From Saccoglossus kowalevskii (Eukaryota; Hemichordata; Enteropneusta; Harrimaniidae): a stretch of 36,226 nt of DNA. The translations under genes were made by a program, and so were the position numbers. Below, piece by piece: positions 11,130-23,754 of this stretch. The notes below the pieces were generated by a model. The model searched no databases. It saw nothing but the letters and a program-made list of their open reading frames with translations, and had not been told where the DNA came from. Within the stretch, counting starts at the first letter, position 1. Every line of letters begins with the position of its first letter. Where the stretch lies: assembly GCF_000003605.2 (NCBI RefSeq), contig NW_003110974.1, positions 517,748-553,973 of the forward strand. Reading direction: 5' to 3'.

Positions 11130-12134
11130 ATGGAATATACTTTGTGGAACGTTACGTCGAATTACACTTTTCCCTATATGTGGGACAACGGCGAAGGTTG
11201 TGGCGTGAAACCAACAGATTATAGGAAGATACTGTTCATTGTATTGGCTATTGGAACAGTGGCGAATTCCGTTTTTCTGTTTGTGATGTACCGGGTCGAA
11301 GCGATGAGAACAGAAACGAATTTCTATCTCGTTAACGTGTCTGCCTCTGATTTGTTATTTCTATCTGTGAATGCTATCATGGAAATAGCAAGCAGCTTCT
11401 ACGAAGAAGGTGCTTTGGAAACAGAGCAAACCCTGAATATCCTGCATCTACTCAATTATATCGCATTTTGGACTGCGATCTGTACTTTGACCTTTTTTGT
11501 TTTAGTGGTCAGTATCAAGAGATTTTGGATAAGCTGCCAAACAAGTAGTCTATCGGCTCATGACAGAAAAGGTTATTGCAGTTCTTCGGTAACTTTCGGT
11601 GTATGGTTTCTTGGACTGAGTATTGGATGTACAGTTGCATTTTGTGACGTACATACTTTTACTGATGATTGGAAAGTTGGGAGACTAGTGTTTCTTTGCA
11701 TTCTTACCATAGTGCCAGTGGTCATATTATGTCTACTCCATATGATGACTGTGTATAATACAAAGAAAACTCGGAGACAGTTAAGACGACGTTCAGGCGA
11801 CAAGCAACCCCTCGACACGCGTCTCTGCTCTGCGTTGGTCATCACGTTCGTTATCTGCATCTTACCACTGTCTAGCTATTTCGTCATCGGATTATATTCT
11901 AAACTAACCGGACACTACCATTTTGTGAATGGTGAGGTACTACTCTTCTGTTTTGTAAATTATTTTGGGTTTCCATTTATCATGCATTTTATGATGTGTC
12001 CATTCATATTTAATCTCGGCAACACACAACATATCCAAGCCCTCTGCATTGCATTTGGCTTTCCTCCAAAAGAAAACGAAGAACGACCATCGGGAGAATC
12101 GGAATCTGTGGAAGAATTCAGCACGGCCATTTAG
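11130..12134 (+). CDS. Rhodopsin-like (class A) GPCR, orphan, divergent motifs
   Basis: This is a plasma-membrane seven-helix receptor of 334 residues, with all coding sequence in one exon. I start it at the ATG at 11130; an upstream in-frame TTG at 11115 is not a eukaryotic start. Two N-glycosylation sites (N7, N11) precede TM1. The helices lie at about 34-55, 64-87, 103-128, 150-171, 184-207, 232-256 and 269-296. Conserved class A landmarks are the TM1 Asn, Asp74 in TM2, Arg131, Trp159 in TM4, Pro196 in TM5 and the CILP of TM6 (243-246). Odd points: the DRY motif reads K-R-F (Asp to Lys), the TM6 Trp is Ile, the NPxxY motif reads CPFIF, and the usual Cys before TM3 is missing. The TM2 segment (NFYLVNVSASDLLFL) recalls neuropeptide receptors of the TRH/neuromedin type. 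The ligand cannot be named. The K/R-rich third loop and acidic tail are intact and there are no internal stops, so it is probably functional. Confidence 0.88.
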   Translation: MEYTLWNVTSNYTFPYMWDNGEGCGVKPTDYRKILFIVLAIGTVANSVFLFVMYRVEAMRTETNFYLVNVSASDLLFLSVNAIMEIASSFYEEGALETEQTLNILHLLNYIAFWTAICTLTFFVLVVSIKRFWISCQTSSLSAHDRKGYCSSSVTFGVWFLGLSIGCTVAFCDVHTFTDDWKVGRLVFLCILTIVPVVILCLLHMMTVYNTKKTRRQLRRRSGDKQPLDTRLCSALVITFVICILPLSSYFVIGLYSKLTGHYHFVNGEVLLFCFVNYFGFPFIMHFMMCPFIFNLGNTQHIQALCIAFGFPPKENEERPSGESESVEEFSTAI

Positions 12135-15100
12135 ATAAGCTACCGTCTGTTGTACACAGGTCATACAAATTCAAATATATGTTTAAGCGAAGCTGTTAAC
12201 AGAATTTTCAGGTTCCCAGTAGTGTAGCACAATACCGAGGGGACTCGAAACAATATACTGCATTCTGATTGGTTTGTGAGGACGCTGGCGCCCAACAAAA
12301 GTAATGAATAGCAGTCATATAGTCACTATTTTCTGTCACTGTTATGAGCTTCATAGTAACACTGCCAAACTTTAAATATCACTTCTAGCTGTAAATACTA
12401 TGGCCCACCTATTAATGAACAGACCTGTACTGAAATTCATAGCATAATAATAATAATACCTTTTAAAATACCACATTATTCGAACATTTGCGTGGTTGCG
12501 AAAAGATTACAACGAATCTATTTTTCATGAGTACTGTTCCTACGGAACCCAATCGACTTGGTGTGTACGTTCAAATTATGTCGTTAGCATATAAACAATC
12601 GCAATGGGTTCAGAAAAAGTAAGCAGAACTAAAGGAAGTACACCCAACAATAGCGAATTCGGATAGTTAGCCACCTAGGTCACGCTGCGTGGCAAAGTCC
12701 CAGATCCTTTGAAATCAACTACCCCATATGTTTACAGATTCATAAGTAGGTGGACACCTTTTGGTAAATATCTATTCGCACCGATTGTAAGGAAGTCCGA
12801 TATCTGCGTACAAATTCCATTATGTTGATTGGTTATCTAGTCCTCATTTCCATGTAGTCATTCCCAGTGACTTATATTGTTCGCAGTTACATTATACTGA
12901 ACATTAACTTCGTAGGGAATGGTAAACATTCAAACAGTATTGTGAGTGAGATAATTATTTAGTAAACAGTTTTTTAATTTGTTCTCTCTTGTATTTTTTA
13001 ATGATATCAACTATTTTGTATTCATTCTATAATCCACAAATTCAGAACATGTTATTTATTATCATACGATCATTCGCATTATTAGCTATACTGTTAGGAA
13101 GTTGCTACAAATTGGGTGATCTATTCACTGTGGCACAGCACCGTGAAGAGAAGACGTACTTATCGTTGTGGTAAATTAAATATGTATTAAATTTTCGCTT
13201 AAATTGCTCGTCTGAGCTCAATATGTATTTTTTGTATCTCCTCATACATGTGTGGTGAATTTCTACAAACCCTATTTATTCTCCAATATATATCATCCAG
13301 GCTATAGCAATACACGTTGTAATCGAGCTCAACGAAGACAGGTAGAACCCCAACATATAGCACAACTCATGACATATATAAGCACGATCCGCGTACAACA
13401 TAATGCGCTATACATACGATCTGAAAATAGGGATTAATGCAATTAGAATATATCAGTTTTAATCACCTGTAGTGCTTAGAGATGGCACAATCATCACAAA
13501 CCAAAACAACAAGATCGAAATGAAACGACAAAAATAAGTTACAACACTTATAGTAATCAACAAAACATGATAACCACTGAAACATCGTTATGCGTTATGC
13601 ATCGACTCAACGTTATGCTATTCAAGGAACACATCATTCGCTTAATAGTAAATGCTGGCTGTATACGCTATAGTGTCATACTCGTCTCCCTCACCCTATA
13701 CTTGGGTGGTACCACACTTTTCTTCATATGACGTACATATGTCTTAGAGCAATAGTCTCATAGTGGAATAATTAAATCGGTATTAATAGCCAGCATCAGC
13801 TAATGTTGTCGATAACAACCAGATTTGAGTATGTAGACATGTTCCATGTTTACCTGTTCAGTATTATCAACCCGAATATGACAACCAGCTGCAGTCTTTG
13901 AATTACAGTTTTCAATCGGTTACCATGGACCATAGTGTCCCTGTACACCCACACAAACCAGGAGGGGGCAGTTGATACATAGCTGGATAGGGAGGGGCCC
14001 CTGAGTGCTCAAAAGTGTGACCATTTTTATACCTGGATAGAAGCAAAATATATTCCCATCTTTATACCAAAGTACTATTTCCGTCATTACTGTTTATTCC
14101 AAATAAAATAGTTACCGTATTTGCTCTTAGAAGAGCATCTCCAATAGAGCACATGTAAGCCAACAGTTGTATTGTACATTGATTTATTAAAATATGTATT
14201 TCGAACATAGAAACACATCTGTCACTTATTATTAATTATTAACATAATGTTCAGGTTATTTAGGTTGTTAAATGAGAAACAACAGTTCGCTTTCTCCTTA
14301 ACCTCCTTAGGGATCCGAAACTTGGGGGTTGAACAAGTATACAAAAATCGGAAAAATATTACCGATATTTATACCTATCTTGACCAGAAATAAGAAGATA
14401 CTTATACCTAAAATCCAAAAAAAACGAGACCCATTTTAGGGGTACGTCCCTATTAGGCAAATTATATGTATCCCTCCGGGCCCTACATCCCAGCAACTTT
14501 GGTATTATCAGGTAGCCTATGATGTTGTTGTCTAATTAAAAGATGGTACTCTAAACGTGGGATTGGTTTATACTTCATTTTCAAATGCGTGCGTTTAACA
14601 TGCAGTCACATTCCAATACAACTTGTGTACGATCTATTTGTATGTTATTTGCATTGTACCAGATTTCAGTAAATTGTGCGTCCACAATCACCATGAACAG
14701 TGTTTACAGTTGTGTGATCATTGTATATAATTATTCAGTTTCAGGGCAGAATCACAGGTCTTATACAGTCAAATATGGTACCTGGTTTCAGCCAATTAGA
14801 TGGCTGTCAGGATAAACATGATACAATTACGATAATAACATGCAAAGAAATAATTTTTTAATTCATTTTACAGCTGTCTTGAACTGGTTTCATGGCTGCA
14901 AAAGTGTGTTCATTTGGTGTCATTTGGCTCATCAGTAATTTATGAATTGAAAATTATGGGGAAACAAAATTTTTCTAACCACAAGATATAATGTCACTTT
15001 ATGTAATTAATTGTTATGAATATTGAAAAATCTAACTATTCTGATTAACTTCACTTGTTGTTAGGTGTGAATGTTAGTTAAAAATGTGGTCGAGTTAGTA

Positions 15101-16560
15101 GGATTGTTGATATTCTCTACATAGGATGTTTGTTAAATTATGCAGAGGGTCTAGGTTTGGGTTACTGGAAACAAGGAAAATTGAGCAAGGCTAATTTCTT
15201 TCTGGCGTTTCACCCGTGCCTTCCTGTAATTTTTCAATTTTTTTTTTATTTATGTCCGCTGATTTATTCCTCCTGGGAGAGAGAAAGGACTTTACTAAAT
15301 TAATTCGGTATCGTCTGCTGCAGCTGATATCTTAAAATATGCGCATGCGCATGTAACGTCAGATTTTGGAACAGTAGTAATTTAACCTCTCGATAACGTT
15401 ATTACAACTTAAATTACAAAAAACAATATTATAACATATTTTTCTTCTTTTGTGTCATGCGTTGGCACTCACACCGATTTCGCGTGAATACCACTCCCCG
15501 TGGTAACTTCATCGCTATGTAAATGATGGTAGAGCACTATGCAATGCGTATTTTGATTTGGTAGAAAGTTGCCGCGTATGTCAGACCAGTACATTATGCA
15601 GTGCACTATTTTTTTTTATTTTTTTTTTGAAATTCTATTTCAAAAAATTATTCGGTTGATGATACTTCAATGAATCTAGGAACAGGATCAGGAAACGTGT
15701 TTGTGTACATTAAAACAATAATATTATAGTCAATTTTATTAAAATAAGTGTATTGGCACTGAGTTTAGATTTTAGGTTGATATACTGTATACATACCATA
15801 CCATTTTACCTTAATGCTACCGCCTCGACCCGTTAAATATACCACAAGTAATTAGAATTTTATTGAGTTTAAAATATTGTAATTGGAAAGTGTTTCAACT
15901 AATTAAAATTACATTCCTATATCAGACTGCATGGAAGACGCATCTATTTTGACTTTTGTGCATTCATTCATTGTGTTGATTCTACTTAGTTTAAAAGCTT
16001 TCCTGTCCATTAAATATGGCTGGAAAAAAATGGATTTAATCATTCTGGCATTCTAAATTCAATTAAACAATGTACAAAATAGATGCACACCTGTTGATAC
16101 TAGGGTATGGACGTTAATGTGCGTAATAATCGGCGAGGCGACGTCCGAGAGCCATGTGTATCAGGCAATACTTGGCAATGCGAAGTCTTTTATTTAAGTT
16201 ATATTTCGTACAATTAAAATGTAATATACGTACAGTGGTAGCATGGAAAGATAAAATGAATAAATCAATGAATGATTGCATTTCAGATAGCCGTAGAACG
16301 CACACGGGTAAACGACATGCGAATAACCGGGTAAATTAACGTGAATGAATCATTGGAGTGTCGGTTGTTTAAACAATTCTGACAAATGTGGGAAAATATT
16401 CATTATAGCCGAGTGAAACACCATCTGGTTTGTATATTCGTGCATTCACCTCAAGCACTGCCCTGTTATCGTCTGATAACTGGTCTAGGACTGAGCGTTG
16501 TACCGATCAACCAATTAGAAAGCCGTGTTCTCTTGTCGTGTAGGATATTATAATTGAGTT
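12135..16560. other. Gene-free region
   Basis: No coding exon is recognised in 4.4 kb. Short open frames (for example 12989-13174, 14585-14815, 16154-16339) lack recognisable motifs and family resemblance. A GC-richer patch at 13930-14480, with GGGGGC and GGGCCC runs, may be an old unclassified repeat, but I could not find matching ends. Confidence 0.4.
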
Positions 16561-16564
16561 CAAC

Positions 16565-16735
16565 TGAATTCCATTCTTATATGGGATTGCAATTTAATTA
16601 ATTTTAATTGAAGTGTAATTGAATTGCATTCATATATTAAATTATAATTTAATTGGATCGATTTTAAAATTTAATTGAATTACATCTCTATAGAGAATTG
16701 CAATGCATTGAGTTTAATTAACTTAAAATAATTTG
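16565..16735 (+). repeat. Imperfect tandem repeat, 56-bp unit
   Basis: GAATTCCATTC (16565), GAATTGCATTC (16621) and GAATTACATCTC (16677) each begin a unit that continues through a TATA core and an AATTTAATT-rich half. The spacing is 56 bp both times. The copies are diverged and non-coding. Confidence 0.7.
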
Positions 16736-16740
16736 CATTT

Positions 16741-19700
16741 AGTTGAAGGGGTACAATGTATTCGAGTTGTTCGGTTCCAGCCTACATAGCTCACTTTTTA
16801 TTATACAAATTCTCTCTCTCCAATCGTGTTAGGCGTTCTGTAGTCAAACAATCTGGCTTAAAATATAGAAAAAAGTACGAGTACAATTGCACAACTATTA
16901 AGCCACCGTAGGACCGCACGTCTACTTTGGAGTAAAGATACAGGGAGTAGAGATTGGGTTCATATGAACTCATTCAATCTGTGCATTTGAATAATTTTAT
17001 TCATTTACTTTCTGGCTATTTTTTTTAGATAAAATTGAACTAGAAAAAATAAAAGTATTGACCGGCCCTGTCGACTGATCCTGGGATTTGTACGTGTTTC
17101 GGGTTTTGTTTTAATTGTTCACATATTTTTACATACTAAAAATATTGCAGATGGGTGACATTTCACTTCATTGTCAACTGTGATAAGGGGCGGTGGTCGT
17201 CGCGAATACACTGGTTTAGTATGACCCCTCCCACCATATTTTATAAGTAGTAACAAACCGGGATGGCATTCTGGACTGAAAAATCACGTTAAAATGATTG
17301 TGGTTGCATAAATGTGTTTCAGACTGTTTTTAATTACTCACCTTCATAATTTGAATACATTTGCATATAATTTGCATAGTAATTTACACTGCTTAATCAG
17401 CTGATGAATATCTATAACTACGCTTTGAGCTACGAGTTCGAACCCAAAGGGTGACCATGCTTATATTACCATTACATCGAAATTGGGTATTTTCTGAAAT
17501 TATATACTGAAAGTGAAACCTCAAAAACAAGAGTCACGACTTTGGATGGCTCGTGGCAGTTGTAAGAATTCAATATCTGGATATTCCATTGATAAAGATG
17601 CACTCGTACATACAATGTCCCTCGAGAACAAAGAAGTCAATAGGCAAGTCTGTTGTAACATTTGATAAACCACGATCGTGACGTGACAGTAATTATCTGG
17701 GAGAATAACTGTCAATTATATTTAGATCACCCAAAGGTAGTTTGAGAAACCTATGGGTAATTATATATCCGCAGTACTTCTAGAATTTTCCATTCGGGGG
17801 TGTTCTCTCGTGATGAACGTTAGAGTGCATACTTTCCCCGTGATAAGACCCGTGACTTGAACCGTAGTCATGGAGAGGTCATTCTACTGACTGAACAGGT
17901 TGGAAAATCCAACATATGGTCCGTGATTACCCATGTTCGTATAATGTCTGTGTTTACTAGACTGCTCATCACCCCATTGTTCATCCACACAGTAAGGTAC
18001 GCGTCACACTTACGCAGCAATACACGTGCAAGACAATATGTCAGTAATGGGTAGGACATTTCTAGAAATTCTTATGTTGTCCATTTCATTGTAAGCGGTA
18101 CTATATTAAAAATAAACACCAATAGATAGGAATAGATTTAAAACTATGTTTAGACTTGTTAGTAGTAGTGGTGGGTTTTGAGTAGTAGTTTGAAATATAT
18201 ATTGGAAAGTTTTGTGCTGTTTTACATTAGTTTAGTTATTCCACACTGTGAAAACATAGTAGTATTATCATGGTTTAAAGTGCCTGTGAAACGCCTGCTA
18301 TTTTCAGGCCCAAAATCATTATTGGTACATCATGATCAATATTATTATTTTTTATGTTATTAGGTACAAAACAAATCTTTGAAGTGAAAACATGGTTTCA
18401 AACTCAATCTACGCCAATTTTATTTTGATGTATTTTAAAACGAGGCTTCTCGTTAGCTTTCATTTACATACAACAATACCCCGAGTGACATAAGCAGGAG
18501 AACTTGCTGGTCAACGTGCATTGTCGATAATGTATATACGGCATATTTCTCATTCAATCTTTGATTAAATTGTCCCTCATGTACTAGTTCCTCGAAGAAG
18601 TGTGGATAACATGAAAACATATTATCAAGTTTATCGTATATGGTTGGGTTGGATACGACATATAGTCGCCGCGATCAATGGTGTACTGCACAATCAAAGT
18701 CACTTGTATTGTGTTCGATGAAGTCGGTTCAAGTTCAGACATATATTGCCACGGAACTCTTTACGAATGTGTTTCTATGTCTATGTCGATTTTTTCCAAG
18801 TTTGTCGAAATCAAATGTTTGGCTTTTCTTCTAGTTATTTGTCAGGTTACCCGGTATGTTCATACACTGATGCTTTAAACATTGAACTATAGAGAACAAT
18901 TAAATAGAGAAATAATAAAAAAAATTATATAATGATTCGACCATTCGTAAATCTCAATTACTAAATGATAACCGCGTGCGAGTGAATTGACACTGTTGAA
19001 ATGGGTGGACGCGTCGGGTCTCGACGAGGACATGTGCGTGAATGGCGACGTTTGATTGGATATCAAACATAATTGAGAGCAAAACAAAGCAAAAATTAAC
19101 AGTGTTCTTCGAGTTAGCGTGATTGTCATAATTACAACATCACGTTGAAAATTACTTAGTCGCAAAACATTGACAGCCCACTTATTACGCAGATAAAATT
19201 ACAAGAAAAGATCAGAGAAGTGTGATGTCAATACCAAACAACATTTACCAACGTGTGAGTGCTGCGTAATTTCCTGTTTGACCTACGCTTCGGTTTTCGC
19301 GTCCCAAAACATTTGAAACACTTATTGACGTTCCTCCCTCTCTTTGAAATCTGACGCGGTGAACATGGGCTGGTTCGGAATCTGATTCTTTAAAAAGTGT
19401 TAGTACTCTGTCAGGTTTAATTTTTCGGCACTCTTCTTTATGATCCAAGTTGATAATTTTATAAATGAGGACAGATATTTGGCGTAAATATAAGAATCTG
19501 GGGTATGATGGGAAAGTAGAATGTCTATCCCAGATTGTTCTCATTGATTTTACGGCTTTTATCCACTGATATCACACCGTTTGGAAACTCGTAAATTCAC
19601 ACACTATTGCTATACGCATTGCTGAGTCCGCCACAACGTTTCAAAAAAGGCCGACCGAAAAATATATATCGTAAGAGTATGGCTACGGCAACCGAGGAGG

Positions 19701-19840
19701 GTCACGACCGTGCTGTGTGAAAAGCGTCACTTTTTTGTGTGTTTAATTTTTCCCGTATTTCTAGCATTTATAATTAATATTTGATTTGCATTTTAAAATG
19801 GCTTTGTTGATTAAAATCAATACAAAATTTTAAAACAAGA
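16741..19840. other. Gene-free region
   Basis: No domain or consistent exon chain is seen. Small open frames at 17857-18054, 18640-18878 and 19245-19544 (minus) have no recognisable family and largely start at non-ATG codons. I treat them as chance. Confidence 0.4.
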
Positions 19841-19859
19841 GTGAAAATCGCAAATTGAA

Positions 19860-20225
19860 ATCCAATTTATAGATTTGTAATTTCACCTTACTTTTGAAAA
19901 TGAATTTTCATTTGAAAATTTACTTTTATTTTTGAAAAGTGATTTTCATTTGAAAATATGACTTCAAAAATGGATTTATATTTGAAAACTTGCTTTTATT
20001 ATTAAAAATGAATTTGCATTTGAAAATTTACTTTTATTTTTGAAAATGAATTTGCATTTGAAAAATTACTTTTATTTTTGAAAATGGATTTATATTTGAA
20101 AACTTACTTTTATTTTTGGAAATGAATTTGCATGTGAAAAAATACTTTCATTTTTGAAAATGAATTTAAAATTACATTTTCATTTTACTTTTGAAAATGA
20201 CTTTGCTTTTGGTTTTGAAAATGGT
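19860..20225 (+). repeat. Minisatellite, 38-bp period (GAAAATGAATTTGCATTTGA)
   Basis: An array of alternating TTTGAAAAT, GAATTTGCATTTG and ACTTTTATTT words. ACTTTTATTT begins at about 20030, 20068 and 20106, a 38-bp period, with earlier and later copies more diverged. On each strand it is strongly purine- or pyrimidine-patterned with no coding capacity. Confidence 0.8.
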
Positions 20226-20679
20226 TTTTACTTTTTTCGCCCTTTGCTCCTTGACCTATAACCCTTGTTACACCTGTTGAAGACTCGGAGTCTTGCTCAT
20301 TCAAGTTTTTCGTGTGTGAGAAAGGTGAGTATTGTAACTTATTTAATGAGTGTCTGAATTGGGGCGGCATGTCGTAAAAGTATTTTCGAATAGGATCGCC
20401 GTGAACCGTGGATATATCAAGTCAGATCGCTAAATCTTCATCACTCTTCACCGGTTTGTGTTCATGACGATTACTAATTTTAGTGTCTGTCAATGGTCGA
20501 CGAGATTGGAGTTTACTTTGCAGAAATGTTTGTAGTTTAATCTTATAGAATCGTACTGAAATTGACGTGAACAGCTGATGATAGACATCGCCTGACGCAG
20601 ATTGATCAAACCGTGGAGGTACGAATTATGCTGTAGCCCTTCGTAGTACATGATGGACTTACACATGCGCTCCACCTCT

Positions 20680-20816
20680 GTGTAGGGACATTGCCCATTA
20701 GTTCGCCCGATCTATACTTAGGGCCAAGCAATATGTAGGCCTACATATAATCTGTGTTGATCGGGTAATTTTACCTCCATGATCGAGACGAACTAATGGA
20801 CAATGCCCCGACACAC
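20680..20816. mobile_element. Short hairpin element, possible MITE
   Basis: The left arm GTGTAGGGACATTGCCCATT continuing into AGTTCG (20680-20705) is matched in inverted orientation by CGAACTAATGGACAATGCCC continuing to about 20816, with a few mismatches. The loop is about 80 bp. It looks like a small foldback element. A target-site duplication is not clear. Confidence 0.55.
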
Positions 20817-20926
20817 TGGTTTGGGGGATCGCTATGATACTACTGTTATGATACTAGTCCATCTCCCGATACACAGTCGATGAATGCAGGGATAGCTAGC
20901 ACTAGAGCATTTCAGGCTTAAATGTT

Positions 20927-20929
<3 letters not shown>

Positions 20930-20960
<31 letters not shown>
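20930..20960. repeat. (TA)n microsatellite
   Basis: About fifteen uninterrupted TA units are directly visible. Confidence 0.95.
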
Positions 20961-20964
<4 letters not shown>

Positions 20965-21067
20965 ACTGAACCAACAGACACTGCCACGTGATTGTCTCCG
21001 AAATCAGATTACCACTTCGTTTCCCACTGGTGTTGATGATGGACTCACAAAAGGGTAAGACAATTAA

Positions 21068-21427
21068 CTAAGAACCTACAAACTTTTTAAAACCAAAATA
21101 GAACAAGAAAACTACTTAACAATTATGAAAAACAGTGAACTTCGCAAATCCTTAACAAAATTTAGACTTGGCAACCACTGTCTGAAATTTGAAACAGGCC
21201 GGCATACAGGATTGGATTTTAAAGACAGAGTCTGCAATATGTGCGACAATGACCATGTTGAAGATGAACAACATTTTGTCATAAATTGTCCTCATTACAA
21301 TGAAATAAGATTAAAACTTTACATTGTAGCTAATAAATGTATACCAAATTTTGACAAATTTAGTAATGAAAATAAATTCATACCATTACTAATTCCTTTA
21401 GCGCAATATTTAAAAAAACTGTTTTAA
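21068..21427 (+). pseudogene. 5'-truncated LINE: C-terminal end of reverse-transcriptase ORF2
   Basis: An open frame of about 119 codons encodes only the tail of a non-LTR retrotransposon ORF2. It shows the pattern YKLFK...E.YL, LRKSLTKFRLGNHCLKFETG, then R-V-CNMC-(x)5-EDEQHF-x3-CPHYNEIR. That is the zinc-binding Cys-Cys-His-Cys module following the polymerase domain in many invertebrate LINEs. The endonuclease and polymerase are absent, as expected for 5' truncation. The TAA is followed by about 170 bp of 3' UTR and an (AATA)n tail. A TAA sits in frame just upstream of 21068. The exact clade is not assigned. Confidence 0.8.
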
Positions 21428-21616
21428 TACAAGACAGCAGCACCTACATAAACTAAGCCAGTAACACATTCCTTGTATACAAATTGATATTTTTATTAAT
21501 GCTTTTTTGTTCCCTTACTTTTTATGTAGTTATTTTTCTTTTACTAATATCTGATTTGTAACCCTTTTCATCCCCTCCGGACGATGTTGTGTGTTAATAA
21601 ATAAATAAAGAACATA
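21428..21616 (+). mobile_element. LINE 3' UTR with (AATA)n tail
   Basis: The sequence after the LINE stop ends at about 21615 in TTAATAAATAAATAAAG, a short tandem tail typical of non-LTR elements that end in microsatellite-like repeats rather than plain poly(A). It fixes the orientation as plus. No target-site duplication is recognisable. Confidence 0.65.
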
Positions 21617-22721
21617 AAGTCCATGGTGTTTTGGCCACAAGGATATGTGGCCCTAACAATTGCAACCGTTCTGTACTTATATTCACATTTTGTTTCTTTT
21701 TAAGAGTTGAGGATGTACTTACGAACATTAATTGAGAGAGGGAAAACAAATGAGACAATTTTATTATACATGCAAAACGATTTTGGTATTTCTTGGAGGT
21801 GAGTCATTTTTTACAAATAGATTTTTGCCTAGAATAAATATTTGTTTGCTTTGAGATCTCAGTATATTGTATTTCATTTCACTCAGTTGCAGTACACTTA
21901 AAAGACGTCTTCGAGAATGGGACATCAACATGAACAATATTCCCCAAATGACGTGAGACAAGTTATACAAGTATATAGGCTGATGTATATATTCATTGAC
22001 ATTTATTGCACAAAATACAGGTTTTTATCATTTTATAGTAAATTCTACATATATTACTTCACACTATTTTACAAGTGTAGTTATCTTTCATAAGTGGAAC
22101 ATGATTGATTCTCTCAAATTCCATTTTTGACCTAATTTATGATATTTACGACCAGGCCTTTGTACTTCATGACATTTTTGAATTCTTGTTGAAAACAGCA
22201 AGTCCCATAGCATTGATACTAATGATATCTTCTGTTCTTTAATTGAAATGTGCATTGCTAACAGCGGGGCTATCTCAGCTTGTTTTCATACCCCCCCCCC
22301 CTCTCTTTAAATTTTAGTTCAAATCTGTGCATACATTTGTATGTACATACAAGAATTCATGAGTTGATTTCATTGAAACTTCAGACATGTACAATACATA
22401 ATTTTTTCTAGATTACTGGTATAACACTAACTTTAGTACATCTTTAGAAAAACACTGTATTTGTTTTTAACAACATTTGTGTTCCCATTCTCATTTTTAT
22501 CAAGAGCAATATATGAATAGTTCATCAAACAAGACTGATTACCATTTTTGTTATCGGTAGCATTTTCCATTGAGTATTTAATTAAGGTTTCCTTTTACAA
22601 AATATTATGGAGACATACTTGACCTGTTTTGGTAAAATTTCACAATACATGGTAACTAGAGTTTATATATTAATGTTTTGTAGCAATATTAACTAAGATA
22701 AATGAATTGTTTTCCCCTTAG
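21617..22721. other. Non-coding stretch before the first candidate kinase exons
   Basis: No certain exon. The short frame starting at an ATG at 21750 runs 16 codons to a consensus donor (GGAG then GTGAGT, about 21798) and ends in phase 1, which would fit the next candidate exon at 22722. It could be the first coding exon of the alpha-kinase gene, but the encoded peptide is uninformative. A C-run lies at 22291-22302. Confidence 0.25.
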
Positions 22722-22781
22722 CTGTTTCTAATAGAAAGAGAACTGCTGTAAAGATAAGTGATGAAGTACCCAAATCTTCTA
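22722..22781 (+). CDS. Candidate N-terminal exon of the alpha-kinase gene
   Basis: 60 bases bounded by a pyrimidine-rich acceptor (TTTTCCCCTTAG) and the donor GTATGT, open in the phase 1-1 frame. The peptide is basic and hydrophilic (VSNRKRTAVKISDEVPKSS) with no known domain, as expected for the linker ahead of an alpha-kinase domain. Membership in the gene is inferred from strand, position and phase match to the exon at 23755. Confidence 0.45.
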
Positions 22782-23754
22782 GTATGTTATTATATTCTAC
22801 AACATGTATTACAAACGTCCATTGATCTCTCTATCACAAAATGTGTTATTATAATCTAATGTATATTAGTTTCCATTACAAATTGTACTCTAGATTACTA
22901 AATTCTAGCACTTACATATATCTGCAAATCTCATTGACACTACACGATTTCCAGCTGAAACTTCACTTCCCACATTGTTTAGTCTCCATATTCACATTTT
23001 GATACACTGCCATCTGCACCTGCCAGATTGCATTTTGAATTGCAAACTGAGAAGCTTCAGGTGAGAGTTGTCAGTACATGCTTCTAACCACTTTCATAGC
23101 CATTAGTGGCCTTCACTTATTTGTTGCCTGAGTGCTCGGCAACAACCTAAATCACGCCCTTTAATTAATGTGAATTTAAGAGAACATATACTGATTCATA
23201 CTATTATGACATGACAATGGAGGGAAGTGAAGTTATATATGTTTGGATGCTGTAATAATTAATGAAATAAATGAAGAAAGTTGTCAGTGACACATACTTT
23301 GGCATATGTCGAGATCCCACAATGTGAACATAGTAATTGTTCTCTGCCAATGAACATCTATTTCAATGTTTGCAATATTTTTCTGCTTTTTGTACATAAC
23401 TTGAACATTCGAGATAAATATATAAACAATTAAATTGTTTGGCAAACAACAATTTTACTCAACAACCTAAAGTTTTCACAAGAATATGCTGATGAACAAG
23501 ATTTGTTTTTGTCTGGTTTCAACCGCATTTGATACCAACTTGAAACTCAGCTAGTTTGGTAGTTTTATGCAGGACTGTACTGGTGATACTGTTTATGTTT
23601 TTTGATAATTTGTTGACATGTACCTGTTGAGTGACATCCTAATATAGCCTTGCACATAACAATTTTAAAAAAAAATGGTAAATTACTGACAATTCACATA
23701 ATACAATGCATAAATCATAATAATTAATTATTATTATTGTTTTCATTTTAAAAG

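Noticed and set aside
11573-11860. Minus-strand open frame of 95 codons inside the GPCR
   Set aside because: It is the antisense shadow of the GPCR coding sequence.
19245-19544. 99-codon minus-strand frame
   Set aside because: No domain, no clear ATG context, and no flanking exons that continue it. It was not strong enough to call a gene.
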